Positions 10,401 to 19,871 of a stretch of 27,435 nt of DNA are shown piece by piece. The DNA lies in contig BLXT01003833.1 of the NCBI GenBank assembly GCA_019648995.1, positions 101,109-128,543 of the forward strand. Direction: 5' to 3'. The first letter of the stretch is position 1; each line of letters starts with the position of its first letter. Under the pieces are notes generated by a model, which saw only the letters and a program-made list of their open reading frames with translations, was not told the origin of the DNA and did not search any database. Origin of the DNA: Plakobranchus ocellatus. Lineage: Eukaryota; Mollusca; Gastropoda; Plakobranchidae. The position numbers and the translations under genes are program-made.

Positions 10401-13400
10401 TTTTTAAACATTTTTAATGCCATGTGCTTCATGCTTTTTGACCAATATAACTTTCTTGTTGTTTCATTTGGGGGCTCAAACAGATGTGGCATCAATATTC
10501 TATGCAACAGAGCTGTTGTTCCCATTTGTAAAAAATAAAAAGCAAACAATCATCAACAAAGCGAGAATTGGCACTTGGTCTTAACAATTAAAATTTGTCA
10601 AGTAACAAAAGGCGTTGTTGGCTAAAATTAATCTTACTGTTTGAAATTGAATGAATCTCAGCCAGATGTATGCAAAAAATTTTGTCATTTTTCATCTGAG
10701 AATTTTTGAGAATCAACCTAGTGGCTCATAAAGCTCAGAAGAGAAGATCTACATAGACAAAGATTGCTGCCTGAACAGTTAAGGACATATTAATAGATAT
10801 TATCATCTGACTAATACAGGTTGCTAAGTCAGTAGTCAGGTGCCATTGATTTCATGCTGAGAGGATGTAGAAGAGATATTTCTCATTGTCTGTTGCAGTG
10901 GTAAGAGGTCATGCTCTAAGGTTTGCAGTAAACCAAAGTCCTTTTCAATCGCAGCTGAAGCACAATTGGGGAAAATGCAGTCTAATTTTTTTAATATGAC
11001 CTAGCGGTGATTATTTACAGTAGAAATGCTTAAATACCTGGTCCTTGGGCAAAACCCTTGACATGTGTTCAGGTGTACTGTATGCTTAGTAAGATACAAG
11101 TTTATAACACAGTTATAAGGTTAGTATTGAGTAATGATTAGAGTAGTACATGTAGGCCTATACAAAAGAGATGTGAGAAGGAGAGCCAGGATTCAGGAGG
11201 CCAAGTAGGAAGTTGATGCCAGCTGTCTCATTGTTCCCTGATGAGGTGGGCAGCGTCAAGCTTGGCAGACAATATATCTCCTCCATCCATACTTCTCCTG
11301 TGCCTGTCACATGACTTTGTTTACTTGAAAACACTGAATGATTGAGATGAGTAAGTAAATGCTAACACTGCCTGTTTTACCACCATGTAGGTAAACCATG
11401 GCTAGCCTGGATTATGACTACATCTTTCCCTTTTGGCTGTCCTATTTAATTGATAGCCAATTATTTGTTCTACAATTTCAAAGTTGGCAATGATGGGGCT
11501 TTAATTGTGTACATATATGCAATTAGGATCACTACTTTGGGGCTAAGCTGATTTTTTACCCTAAGTAATGTGTTAGCTTGGACTAAAGGCATGTGTTAGG
11601 GCCTATAAATTATACATGTAAAAATGCATCACACCAAAAAATTGGAATTTAGTCACAGCTTACATGATGTGTTTTTAGACTGTAAAAAAAAAACTGGTTC
11701 AATCAAATTCTCCTTTTTTTTTAAGGAGATAAAAGGAGTATATTGTGTAAAGATTGTGACAAAAAAGCGTAGTGATAAAGCAGTTTGAAAATGTAGGAAC
11801 ACACCAGAGAACAGAAGAAATTATGGCACCTTGGTGAAAATGATCAGTAATCTCAATAAGCAATCTTTTTGTTCGTGAAAGTAAATGTAGTGCTGTAATT
11901 AAATAGACATTTAGGAACTTGCATCATGCGGCAGTTAAAACAGCAAAACAATTCTAGCAAGACCAGTTCATTTCATCATCATTAATGAGAATAAAAAAGA
12001 GCAACCACCAACTAAAACTAACAGTCAGCAGAAAGTCAGCAACACAGCAGTACATTAAAACATTTTGCTTTTATTGGCATCATCATTATTGAATCTTACA
12101 TCCGTAACGAACGCTGCTCCAAGAGGATCCATCATAGATACACCAGTGCTTCTAAGGTATTTGATTGAGTGAAATACAGGAAAATTCAGGCACTGCGTTC
12201 TTGGAAACAAAATTATTAGTTAAGAAGATGAGTTTGGATATGATTACTTTTTTTAACCAAGTAAGCAGGTTTTCTGTACATTTATATACTAATTAGCATC
12301 TTGAGTGTGTCTCAAAATACCACAAATCTTGCTGTTCACCGCAAATATGAGCTTAATGGATCCTGAGGATGCAGGGGCGGTTGATATAGTAGCAGTCAGA
12401 GTAAAAAAGAGCAACCACAAACTAAGCTAATAGTCAACAGAAAATCATCATTACAGCAGTACATTTAAAGTTTTGCTTTAATTGGTTTCATCAGTATTGA
12501 ATGTTACATAAGTAAACAAACTGTGCTCCAAGGGGATCCATGATGGATACACCAGTGCTTGTAAGGTATCATAAGTGAAATACAGGAACATTCAGGGACA
12601 GCACTCTTGGAAAAAAAGTTTTAATATACTATTATGTTGCTGACTGCTAGTTTTAGTTGATGGTTGCTCTTCTTTATTTGCCCCTGCATCCTCAAGATCC
12701 TTAAACTAATAATTTTGTTTTCAAGAGTGCTGTGCCTGAATTTTCCTGAACATCATTTATGCTAAAGATAACTTGGAGGAAGGGTGCTAATACCTTTTTG
12801 TCTGTTTTTTTTTCCCCCTATTCTATCCAATAAACATCAAAAAAGAGATATAAAAATCTAAAAAGAGATGTAAAAGGATATGATGTGATGGAAAATGTAT
12901 GTAATGATTTTATGTGATTCAACAGGATTAGCCTTGGCAGACACACCTGGAACTGGTCCTGCCTTGTTTGTCCTTGACGCCCTGCATGGAAACCCCAAGG
13001 TGTATTGCTACCTGATCAGAGAGGACAAGTTAGTGACCTGCAGTTACGAGCCCTTGTTGCGCCACAGGACACCCAATAGCAAACTTCGCTTTTTTGCAGT
13101 TCATAATGGTGTAATGCTTGCAAGTGATTTGGGTAAGACTGTGTATATTATTGAAAGTGTGAGGCAGTACTATTTGCTAAGACACAAGCTTGCTTTAATT
13201 TTCTTACATTCTTTTTCTACTGGAGAATAAATATCTTAATTGTCTATTTCATAATTTGCTACATTTTTATTTTGCTGAAAATTGTTGAGTTTACAAAATT
13301 TTTTTAAACATAGATGAATCACCATGTAAATGTAAACTCACTTCAGCTGTCACATGATATCATTTACATTTAGTCTTGCCCACATTTTACTATAAAGCAA

Positions 13401-15308
13401 CTTCATGTGAATAAAAAAATACAAGCTGAAATTGCCCTGTTTGATTATTACATTTTCATTTTTTACAACTTTTGTATGAATAAAAATCTAAAAGAAAGCC
13501 GAGAATTCACTTAATGCTGCTTTACTTTTTACCTACATGCTCCGCATTGATATCCACACATCATACTATTACAGAGCTAACAGCATACATAAATATTTAT
13601 GGAGCGCCAGTAAAATCTACAAAAATATAGAAGTGTTAACATTGCTTACAAAACTTCACAGTGTATATTTTAAAAGTAAAAAAAAAAACATCACTACAAT
13701 TTCTATATGTTATGGTTTCAAGAATTTTAGACACCAATCAACTCAGTGTCTCCTTTGCCGCATTAGTTGTCCACAGAAGGTAACAAAATGAAATTTGCTG
13801 GAATTTTACTACCATCTTTTTTTTTATCCATGCTTTCAAACAGTCATTTCATTTTTTATTTTTTTAAACAATTTTTTTTTGGTATAAATTCCAAGGGGCA
13901 AGTACAATGTACCTTAGCACAATTGATGGACAAACAATCAGGATTTTTGGCAACCTTGGCAATGGACCTGGCGAATTTGTAGAGCCCTCAGGTGTTGTTG
14001 CTGATGCAGGAGGGAATTGGTTGGTGGGAGACAGCAAGAACAACAGAGTTCAGGTAAACTATCTCTTTAGCCACTTGGCTATTCTTTATATTTATGGGGG
14101 GCCTTAAAGCTCTTCTATTAAAGCACTGTGACTTAGATTGCAAGTGCTAATACAACTGAATTCTATCTCTTGGATTCTTCAATGAAGCTATTTGTTCTAC
14201 ACAAAAATAGTGTCTTTGATAGCATGGGGAAAGAAAATTTTAACAATCACAAATGATTGAAACTGATCAACTTTGAGTGCGAAGAGAAAAAAGGGCATTC
14301 AAAGTTTGGTGCGTAAATTTTGTTTTCCATAGCAAATCTATGTGCAAGCGAAATTATAACAACTAGAAATGGGTTTGGTTAATTCTGAACATTTTAAATC
14401 ACTGAAGCAGCCAGGGAGGTCGTTCTGTGAGGACTGTCAGTGGCACAGTGGATAGCAAATCTACCTTGGGATCCACAGGGGCCCTTCTGTTGCAAGTTCG
14501 AGCCCCGCCATCAATGCCCTGGCCTAACAGAGAGTCTGAGATCACCTTCTTGTGGACTGGCTTTATGCAAAGGAAGAGAAAGCAAATGTCATTCTGTGTG
14601 TTTTCCAACAATGAAAATTGGATATAGCTATGTTAAAAACAAGATGTAGAATTTTAAAATGTTTTTAAAAAAGGGATGTCGAAGAAGCAAAGATTTCTAT
14701 TTCATTAAATATGCGATATGTGCAACATCTCTCATCAGGATACCTTATAAGACATTTCATCTAAATATGTAACCATGAGTTACTAAACTTGTGTTTTATG
14801 AAAGAAGTTCAGAATATAAAATAGACTTTTGACTTTGCGCTTAGAAAAGTGAATAAAATATGAAGTGTCACCACAAAGAACTACATTCTGTGACAGAAAA
14901 ACGTACTGAAATATGGGAGTACAAGAAGGTGGTGTTTTTTTTCTAATGTTATCTACTATCAATGTAGAACATTTTGGTGCTTAAAGATTTACTCTCTAAG
15001 GTGCATGAAATCTATGGCAATGATGTAAAATATCTCATAAGTGTTGGTTACTACATCATTACACAAACTGAAAAATTTTACATCTTCAGACACAATTTAC
15101 ATTCTGATCTTTTTCCTTATTCCTTTCTTTCATCCAATAAATCCAGATTTTCAACAACAGGGGAGATTTCATGGCTATGATCAACTTCTCAACCCCAATC
15201 AGGCGACCATCTGGACTTCACTTGTCATCAGATGGCCATTTGTATGTCATTAATTATCTTGACCACTGTATCAAGGTTTATCACCTCTCAAATTCTTTGA
15301 CCATCTAA
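5659..15308 (+). CDS. TRIM-NHL family protein, 3' six exons (RING/B-box end not in window)
   Basis: The join 5659-7445, 9427-9596, 10200-10347, 12926-13132, 13896-14053, 15147-15308 gives about 876 residues ending at TAA 15306-15308. Splice phases agree at every junction (1, 0, 1, 1, 0) and all introns are GT-AG. Visible domains are a TRIM-type coiled coil (residues ~1-150), a disordered Ser/Thr/Pro-rich linker (~165-560), a better-ordered segment before the propeller (~560-596) and six NHL blades (~600-870). Known TRIM-NHL proteins are multidomain E3 ubiquitin ligases or RNA regulators, with RING and B-box upstream of the coil; those exons are not seen here, so activity cannot be judged. No filamin domain is evident between coil and propeller, unlike TRIM2/3/71, which leaves a TRIM32-like or lineage-specific member as an inference. 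Introns hold a solo LTR, SINE-like copies and compound repeats. The open frames look intact, so the gene is probably functional. Confidence 0.85.
7446..7638 (+). other. Intron 5' part before the solo LTR
   Basis: This begins with the GTAATT donor. The exon frame would read on for 27 codons to a TGA at 7526-7528 if the intron were kept. Otherwise it is AT-rich without recognisable features. Confidence 0.6.
7639..8877. mobile_element. Solo LTR with 5-bp target-site duplication
   Basis: The element 7644-8872 (1229 bp) begins TGTTAG and ends CTAACA, a perfect 6-bp inverted end with the canonical TG...CA of LTRs. It is flanked by identical CATCA copies at 7639-7643 and 8873-8877. There is no internal coding region, so this is a solo LTR left by LTR-LTR recombination or a non-coding LTR-type element. 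A TATATA motif near 8220 followed by AATAAA near 8415 weakly favours the + orientation (U3-R-U5 order). Inside are a 16-base direct repeat, TAGGCACACAGCCTCA (8493 and 8583), and a CA microsatellite near 8801-8816. It sits in the intron between the linker exon and the first NHL exon. The superfamily cannot be named from an LTR alone; a 5-bp duplication fits Gypsy, Copia or BEL. Confidence 0.85.
8878..9426 (+). other. Intron remainder before NHL exon 1
   Basis: Very AT-rich sequence with T-runs ends in the acceptor TTCTCTCTTATGTCAG. I see nothing else in it. Confidence 0.6.
9427..9596 (+). CDS. TRIM-NHL exon: NHL blade 1
   Basis: The exon follows TTCTCTCTTATGTCAG and enters in phase 1, completing a Glu codon (G|AG). 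It encodes VKAVFVENITGG, then the first NHL blade with FPIGCCLLRNGHLVVADTG and NTVKVMYG. The donor is GTACGA at 9597, weaker than the others, leaving phase 0. Confidence 0.85.
9597..10199 (+). other. Intron between NHL exons 1 and 2
   Basis: AT-rich intron, GTACGA donor to TTGCACAG acceptor, with a T18-like tract just after the donor (9632-9648). No repeat or gene is recognised. Confidence 0.65.
10200..10347 (+). CDS. TRIM-NHL exon: NHL blade 2
   Basis: The acceptor is CTTGCACAG at 10191-10199. Phase 0 in, phase 1 out at G|GTAAAT. It encodes DGIKFVRPAALVADTYDNI, VKDDLCVQIFSSEGRLLKSIG and the entry of blade 3 (FKSPY). The pattern of hydrophobic core, NHL-like aspartate turn and VQIF strand is typical of the repeat. 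Confidence 0.88.
10348..10885 (+). other. Intron 3, first part
   Basis: AT-rich intronic sequence from the GTAAAT donor. No gene, RNA or element could be recognised before the SINE-like segment. Confidence 0.55.
10886..11110 (+). mobile_element. SINE-like relic with tRNA-like head and L2-like tail
   Basis: The segment starts with a tRNA-like A-box region, TGTTGCAGTGGTAAGAGG (10891-10908), and a stem-like GGTTTGCAGTAAACC (10920-10934) at the position of a degraded B box. About 100 bases on is GGTCCTTGGGCAAAACCC (11040-11057), which resembles the CCTTGGGCAAG tail shared by many SINEs and their L2-type LINE partners. Both parts have the same orientation. Exact ends and target duplications were not found, so this is a tentative call. 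Confidence 0.4.
11111..11992 (+). other. Intron 3, middle part
   Basis: No gene is seen. A short perfect hairpin, CTCCTT with AAGGAG around a T-run, lies at about 11710-11728. Otherwise it is unremarkable AT-rich DNA. Confidence 0.5.
11993..12748. repeat. Compound direct and inverted repeat cluster
   Basis: Direct copy 1 (11993-12223) and direct copy 2 (12403-12625) share AAAGAGCAACCAC, CAGCAGTACATT, TTGAAT, ATACACCAGTGCTT and GAAATACAGGAA in order, at a 410-base offset. A third, inverted piece (12635-12748) carries the reverse complements of the unit ends, including GGTTGCTCTT, CCCCTGCATCCTCA and GTGCCTGAATTTTCCTG. The arms 12358-12450 and 12635-12710 can therefore pair as a long hairpin; their outer 21 bases differ at one position. 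This is a dispersed repeat present in two orientations inside the intron, of unidentified family and without coding capacity. Confidence 0.75.
12220..12356. mobile_element. 129-bp insert flanked by TTAA
   Basis: Bases 12224-12352 are flanked by TTAA at 12220-12223 and 12353-12356. The inverted copy of the same repeat (12697-12718, reverse strand) reads straight through the equivalent point with a single TTAA (12701-12704), so it serves as an empty site. TTAA duplication is characteristic of piggyBac-type insertion. The insert ends show no clear inverted repeat and lack the CCC start usual for piggyBac, so the class is inferred only from the target site. Confidence 0.45.
12749..12925 (+). other. 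Intron 3 end
   Basis: AT-rich, with a T-run and a repeated AAAAAGAGAT motif (12840-12870). It ends in the TGATTCAACAG acceptor. Confidence 0.6.
12926..13132 (+). CDS. TRIM-NHL exon: NHL blade 3 and start of blade 4
   Basis: The acceptor is GATTCAACAG. The phase-1 join restores YGLALADTPG, which follows the blade-3 entry in the previous exon. The exon continues with ALFVLDALHGNPKVYCYLI, a charged connector and LRFFAVHNGVMLASDLG. The donor is G|GTAAGA at 13133. The unusual GTGPALFVLDALHG insert departs from the canonical NHL turn. Confidence 0.85.
13133..13895 (+). other. Intron between NHL exons 3 and 4
   Basis: AT-rich intron from the GTAAGA donor to the CCAAG acceptor. Small open frames here have intron-like composition and no recognisable domain. 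Nothing else is seen. Confidence 0.6.
13896..14053 (+). CDS. TRIM-NHL exon: end of blade 4 and blade 5
   Basis: The acceptor ends CCAAG at 13891-13895. The polypyrimidine tract is distant (T9 at 13872-13880), so the site is chosen mainly by phase and protein continuity: ASDLG joins ASTMYLSTIDGQTIRIFG. Blade 5 is the most canonical, with GPGEFVEPSGVVADAGGNW and VGDSKNNRVQ. The donor is CAG|GTAAAC, phase 0. Confidence 0.85.
14054..14424 (+). other. Intron 5, first part
   Basis: AT-rich sequence from the GTAAAC donor to the SINE. No feature is recognised. Confidence 0.55.
14425..14610 (+). mobile_element. tRNA-derived SINE
   Basis: A clear pol III A box, TGGCACAGTGGATAGC (14441-14456), is followed about 50 bases on by a B box, AAGTTCGAGCCC (14494-14505). 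This is the arrangement of a tRNA gene head. The rest does not fold as a full tRNA and continues into a GC-richer body (about 14506-14600), so it is a SINE rather than a tRNA gene. The 3' end and target duplications are not clear. It is in sense orientation in the last intron of the TRIM-NHL gene. Confidence 0.6.
14611..15146 (+). other. Intron 5, last part
   Basis: AT-rich sequence ending in a pyrimidine-rich tract and CCAG at 15143-15146. Small open frames in this stretch run partly into the terminal exon in wrong frames and are not genes. Confidence 0.55.
15147..15308 (+). CDS. TRIM-NHL terminal exon: NHL blade 6 and stop
   Basis: The acceptor is CCAATAAATCCAG. Phase 0 completes blade 5 (NNRVQ|IFNNRGDFMA) and encodes blade 6: RRPSGLHLSSDGHLYVINYL and HCIKVYHL. 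The stop TAA is at 15306-15308. Ending a few residues after the last strand is usual for proteins with a C-terminal NHL propeller. Confidence 0.88.
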   Translation: MFNNRGDFMAMINFSTPIRRPSGLHLSSDGHLYVINYLDHCIKVYHLSNSLTI

Positions 15309-17569
15309 AGTTAATCACTAAAGAAACTATGTCATTGTCTCTCAATTGCAATAGCTTTAAATCAAAACTGTACTACTTTCTCATTCTTTTGTGCATAGTA
15401 CAGTGCACATGCCTTTCAGTATCAAGGAGATAGGGCCCTCTCCTTCTCATTTCCTACATTTCTGCTTTTTCCCTGCCCTTAGCACGACCTTAGCCCTAAA
15501 TATTTTATAATTCTTATTGCAAAGTTCAGTTAACAGGACATATCATGTTATTTAAGCTATAAATATGATTGCATACAAGAATGAGTACTGTTGCAAAGAT
15601 TGGGGTGTTCTACCCTAGTCCAACAAGAGCATTTAGACATCAGATGCATTATGAACTTGGTTTAGAAATAGGCAGGCAATTTTTTGTAATTATGTCAACA
15701 AAGCCATGATGAAAGATCTGTATTGACCAAAAAAAAAAAAAAAAATGTGAAGTCCTATGCATTTCATCTCCTTGAGACACAAGGTCCATTTATTTTCTGT
15801 CATGTCTATTTGTTTTACCTTAGAACTGTTTTGTGTGGAAAGTAAATGAAAAATATTTTTAGACTCTGCATTTCAGCTCCTTAAGTTGAAGATTACTTGT
15901 TGATGTCTAGCTTTTGGCCCTCTGTGCGACAGGCATTGGTGGTGATCCTCCTGAACCTGCAGCAGAGAAGATTCTATTGATCTCTGGGTAGTTTAGCTAA
16001 CCACCTTGACACCATTGCTTCTTTCCTCAAGCAGATTCAAACAGTTTTTAATTCAGCAGAGCTCACTTGCAGAAGCCTTTTTGGGTTTTTGTCCTGTCTA
16101 CTATAGTAAACCATACCTGCCTGCAGTGAGATTTCTGTAGGCCAAACTTGCCTGTGGTAAAGTTCTGGACATTTTTCTTAGTTTATTAATGTTCTCTAAG
16201 CCAAATGGCAGGAAATTATATGATTTAAAGAAACACTGACAAGACACGCAGAGAAGAGGCAAGAGGTAGTAAGCACATGCATGTGTGTGTGAGAGTAATG
16301 ACAGCTTTAAATTTTAAGTTGCTGGCCGAATTTGTGGGGTTGGTTACTTTTTGCACAATTAAGAAAGGCAAGAAAAACAAACTAAGAGAGTGGAGGCAGG
16401 GTTGCATTTAATTGTAGTGGGATTTCAGAAAGCATTGTAGGTAGTGTAGGTAATGGCCTATTGAGGTCTATCAAAGGCTACATTATGACGTACACCAACA
16501 TTTTTTTTTTGTATCCTTGAAGATCGTAGGGTAATTCTCTCATGGTTGGTTGTTAAGTTTTCAACGTTCAGTCATACGTTGTCCTCTTCAGTGTTGTACT
16601 AATAGGACAATTCAGACTAAGGTATGCTAGGGAAGGCAACTTTGCGCTCAGTTTATGGAGATTAGCATGGTGGCACAGACGGCCATTCATTGATCATGAG
16701 ATTTTTCTTTTGCTTGACCCATCCAACACCTCCAACATCACATACACTAGACCACATCTAAACCAAAAACGGCTAAACCAAAAAGAAATTGAAGAGCTTT
16801 CCGTTTTTCCTCTTATTCTTTCTTATTAAACATATGGTAAACAGAAAGCCTTGGCTGCCTTACTATCGTTAAAGCGAAATAAAAAGTACCAGGAAAGCCC
16901 AGTGTTTGACCGACACTTAAAAAAATCTTTTTTTATTACCCACCGTGCCCTTCCCTTTCTTTCTCGCATTACTTCATGCCAACCCAATACTGTTACAGGC
17001 ACCTCACACTACAGACGGCCAGGCCTGATGTCTGGCTGGGTCTACTGCACACACCTGCCCATCCCTTCTCTTCCACCACTCAGTTACGCAGCGGGACCGT
17101 GCCAGACACTCCCCACATGTCTAGGTCCTGACAGCGCTAAGCTAAGCAAACAATGTTGCATCACAGTCGGTAATAAAGCCATCTCTCTTGTTGAGAACTT
17201 CAGTACCGAAAAACATAGGTGATGATTAAATTGTAAAAGTAGAGACTTCAGGACCGGAAAACTAACTTAGGCGATGGTGAAACTGTGAAAGCTCTATTAT
17301 TCTACATCGATAACAGGCACAAGAACCTCTTAACTGAAAAGGAAATTGAAGGAGATAGAGAGAAAGCTTCGTGGATAGGCGTGTTCATTCGCATTTTGGT
17401 GTGACAGTGGGTGAGATTGATTTAACTTAATATTTCGAAAGCTGGTCACTCTCCCCTATAGTCTTACTTATTTAATGCGCTATGCTTAAACCAAAATAGA
17501 AATCACATTCCCTAGAATTTCGGTTTAAACGTGTTCCACTGTATATGTAATATTGCTAATAACATATAA
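15309..17569 (+). other. Downstream region: 3' UTR then unassigned sequence
   Basis: The sequence after the stop at 15308 should start as the 3' UTR of the TRIM-NHL gene, but its end cannot be placed. AATAAA occurs at several points (about 16879, 17173), none with convincing context. There is an A17 run at 15729-15745. A GC-richer block at about 16995-17160 may be an old repeat. No coding frame with recognisable domains is seen. Confidence 0.45.
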
Positions 17570-17879
17570 GTAATATTACAAACAAGCCATCATTATAGCC
17601 TCTAGTTTTGCAGCAGGGAAAGGAAGAGATGGCCACCAGGTGGGATCCTCCCAAGCCCACAAAGCAGCAGGGAAGAAAAAGTGCATTTCCCTGTGCCCAT
17701 TCCAATCCACTATATGCCGTGAAAGTAATATTACAAACAAGCCATCATTATAGCCTCTAGTTTTGCAGCAGGGTAAGGAAGAGATGGCCACCAGGTGGGA
17801 TCCTCCCAAGCCCACAAAGCAGCAGGGAAGAAAAAGTGCATTTCCCTGTGCCCATTCCAATCCACTATATGCCGTGAAA
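17570..17879. repeat. Recent tandem duplication, 2 x 155 bp
   Basis: Copy 1 (17570-17724) and copy 2 (17725-17879) each begin GTAATATTACAAACAAGCC and end TATATGCCGTGAAA. I found a single difference (GGGAAAGG against GGGTAAGG), so they are about 99% identical and the event is young. The unit is GC-richer than its flanks. Overlapping open frames on the minus strand exist only because the same stretch is repeated. Confidence 0.9.
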
Positions 17880-19084
17880 ATAAACAAACATATATATATA
17901 TAAAAATTAATGGGCATGCCACAATGTGGCACACTTGGCATGGAATCCTGTCATAATTTTTTTCATTAATTAGACTAGGTTAGGCAAAAGAGGCCAAGAG
18001 CGCTGCCACCGGTGACCTGATAGTGAACTGGAAAACGTGAGATCACCTAATCGCAGACTAAAAACTAAACATACAAAGGCCATTAACTTTTAGTATTGCA
18101 TGTGTTTGAAATGGACTTTTTTCCCAACCCTTTAACTCCTGTTGTAAGTGAGCTCTACTGTGAAACAATATAATTCACCAAGTTCATTCTTTTGGACATG
18201 TTATGTTTGGCATTTCTGTTTTGTCTTCATTTGTAAATTGCTTTAATTTTGGTGTTTAGTACTCAAGGCTTGGCAAGAAATATACAGATTCCTATTGTTA
18301 ACTCTTTTTTTGACATCAATGAAACACTTTCAGTAGCAGCAACTCATTGTCCGAAATGGAAATCTTAAATGAATTAATGTGACTAACTGTAATCTAGCAG
18401 GCTTACAGCTGATATTCTCTAAACTGTAAGGCTAAGCACTCATTTTCAACAACAAAATGTGGATTTGTTTTTAAGATGTTCTTGAAAAAATAATTATTGA
18501 CTCTACAAGAAAGAAAAATAGCTGTGGAAAAATGGGTGGTTGAGGAATGTTCCAGAACGTTGTGTTATGGATTAATTATTGTAGCTATTTTTTTCTAAGC
18601 ATAAAACTGACTGTTTAGACAGGTGAAATATATAATTTATTTGAGAGAACTAGATTGTATAAAAAAGTATCAAATGTTTCTCCATTGCATATGCTTAATG
18701 CCTCTAAATACAGAGTGAATTTGACCTTTTATGCAATAAGGATTCAGTATTTTGCCATTCTCTTGTCATTGATTTTTCTGAGAATCTTGGAGATGAATTT
18801 AACATCATCATCAAAAGAAATGTATTTATGGGCTACAATATAATCTATTCTTATCGCTTTGGAACTGCTAAAGACTAAACTCCCAAGAGCTAAACTTTTG
18901 GGTAGTGGTTCTACTCTTAATGAAAATGTATCAGACTGTATTGTTTTGAAGATGCTATCATGAAGTTTATAAGCGGTTGTGTTAACTCTTTTATGATAAA
19001 ATCTGCAACAAGTGCAGGCTACCAAAAAAAAAAAATTCTATTGCATTGGCCCAATATAAGTTGTGTAAAAACTGTACAAACAAC
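17880..19084. other. AT-rich intergenic sequence
   Basis: Starts with a short TA repeat (17890-17901). No gene, RNA or repeat family could be recognised up to the 3' end of the LINE relic. The small open frames lack domains. Confidence 0.5.
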
Positions 19085-19871
19085 TCACTGACTGAATATT
19101 AGTGTTACTGAGCATTTACTTGTAAGTGTATCTGCGCTTTCATTCCCTCGAATCTGGCAATGGCCAGAAATCCATTGTAAGACTAATCTTGGCGACAGCT
19201 TTGCTATATCTATGAGCAGCTTCCAAAGGTGTAGGTCTGTTACCTTTTTTGTGTTTTGGAGTGTTTGGAGAACAGACTTTGGGTTTTGTTAGGAAGACTA
19301 ATTGGCTTGTTGCAGTGTCAGGTGAGTTTTTTCACTAGTGATGCAGCATGTTCAAAGACTGTGGCTTCAGCTCTGTAGTTAGAGTAGTTCATCTCTGTTG
19401 GAAATGAGTGTGTCTCCATGGTGCCATGTGGTTTCTCAATATGCACATCTGTCCCTCCTTTTCTACTTTTCAATTGCCTTAGTAACTGATCCATCTGTAA
19501 AGATTGGTTTTGTGGATACTGTTTGTTGATTTTCCTGTTGGCAACCTGGGATATTTCTTCAAGTAGCATAGTGGCTTTGTTTTCTATACCTTTGATTGTC
19601 ATTTTTTTTTCTGCTGTTTTACTCTGTGTCCACGGAGAATAGGTTTTGCATAAGACTCTGGCCCTAGATCATCTTTGTGGGTATGTTTAGTGAGCCTTTC
19701 AGAGAGGTTGAGTGTTGTGCAAAGCTTGTCCTTTTCAGTCGTGATTTCGAGGTGGTTTTACAGCGCTGCTTCATTGAAGGAGATGGCAAGGTCGGTCTGT
19801 TGAGCTTTTCTGCTTAAATTAGGGTTTTGCTGACTTTCCCATTTCCAGTGAATGAATACCAGATTGTTGTA
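19085..19871 (-). pseudogene. LINE relic: RNase H domain and linker, broken by mariner
   Basis: On the minus strand this encodes the C-terminal part of an I-group-like LINE ORF2. In reading order it has the post-RT linker (AEKLNRPTLPS, then RLKRTSF), the RNase H first catalytic block FTDGSVTKA (Asp codon 19493-19495), a frameshift near 19460, GGTDVHIEKPHG, the Glu block NYRAEATVFEHA, then PKSVLQTLQN where the expected preceding Asp reads Asn, and finally LQWISGHCQIRGNESADTL. The frame ends at TGA 19085-19087. RNase H removes template RNA during reverse transcription in such elements. Several stops and one shift make it inactive. It continues on the far side of the mariner at 21247. Confidence 0.85.

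Noticed and set aside
14441..14505. A tRNA gene
   Set aside because: A and B boxes are present, but the acceptor and anticodon stems do not form a convincing cloverleaf; a tRNA-derived SINE explains it better.
16995..17222. Open frame of 123 codons on the + strand across a GC-richer block
   Set aside because: No domain or codon pattern supports it. The Pro/Ser-rich reading looks like chance translation of repeat-like DNA.
17576..17941. Minus-strand open frames with a repeated WNGHREMHFFFPAALWAWE segment
   Set aside because: The repeat in the protein is only the 155-bp tandem duplication read in two frames; there is no other evidence of coding.
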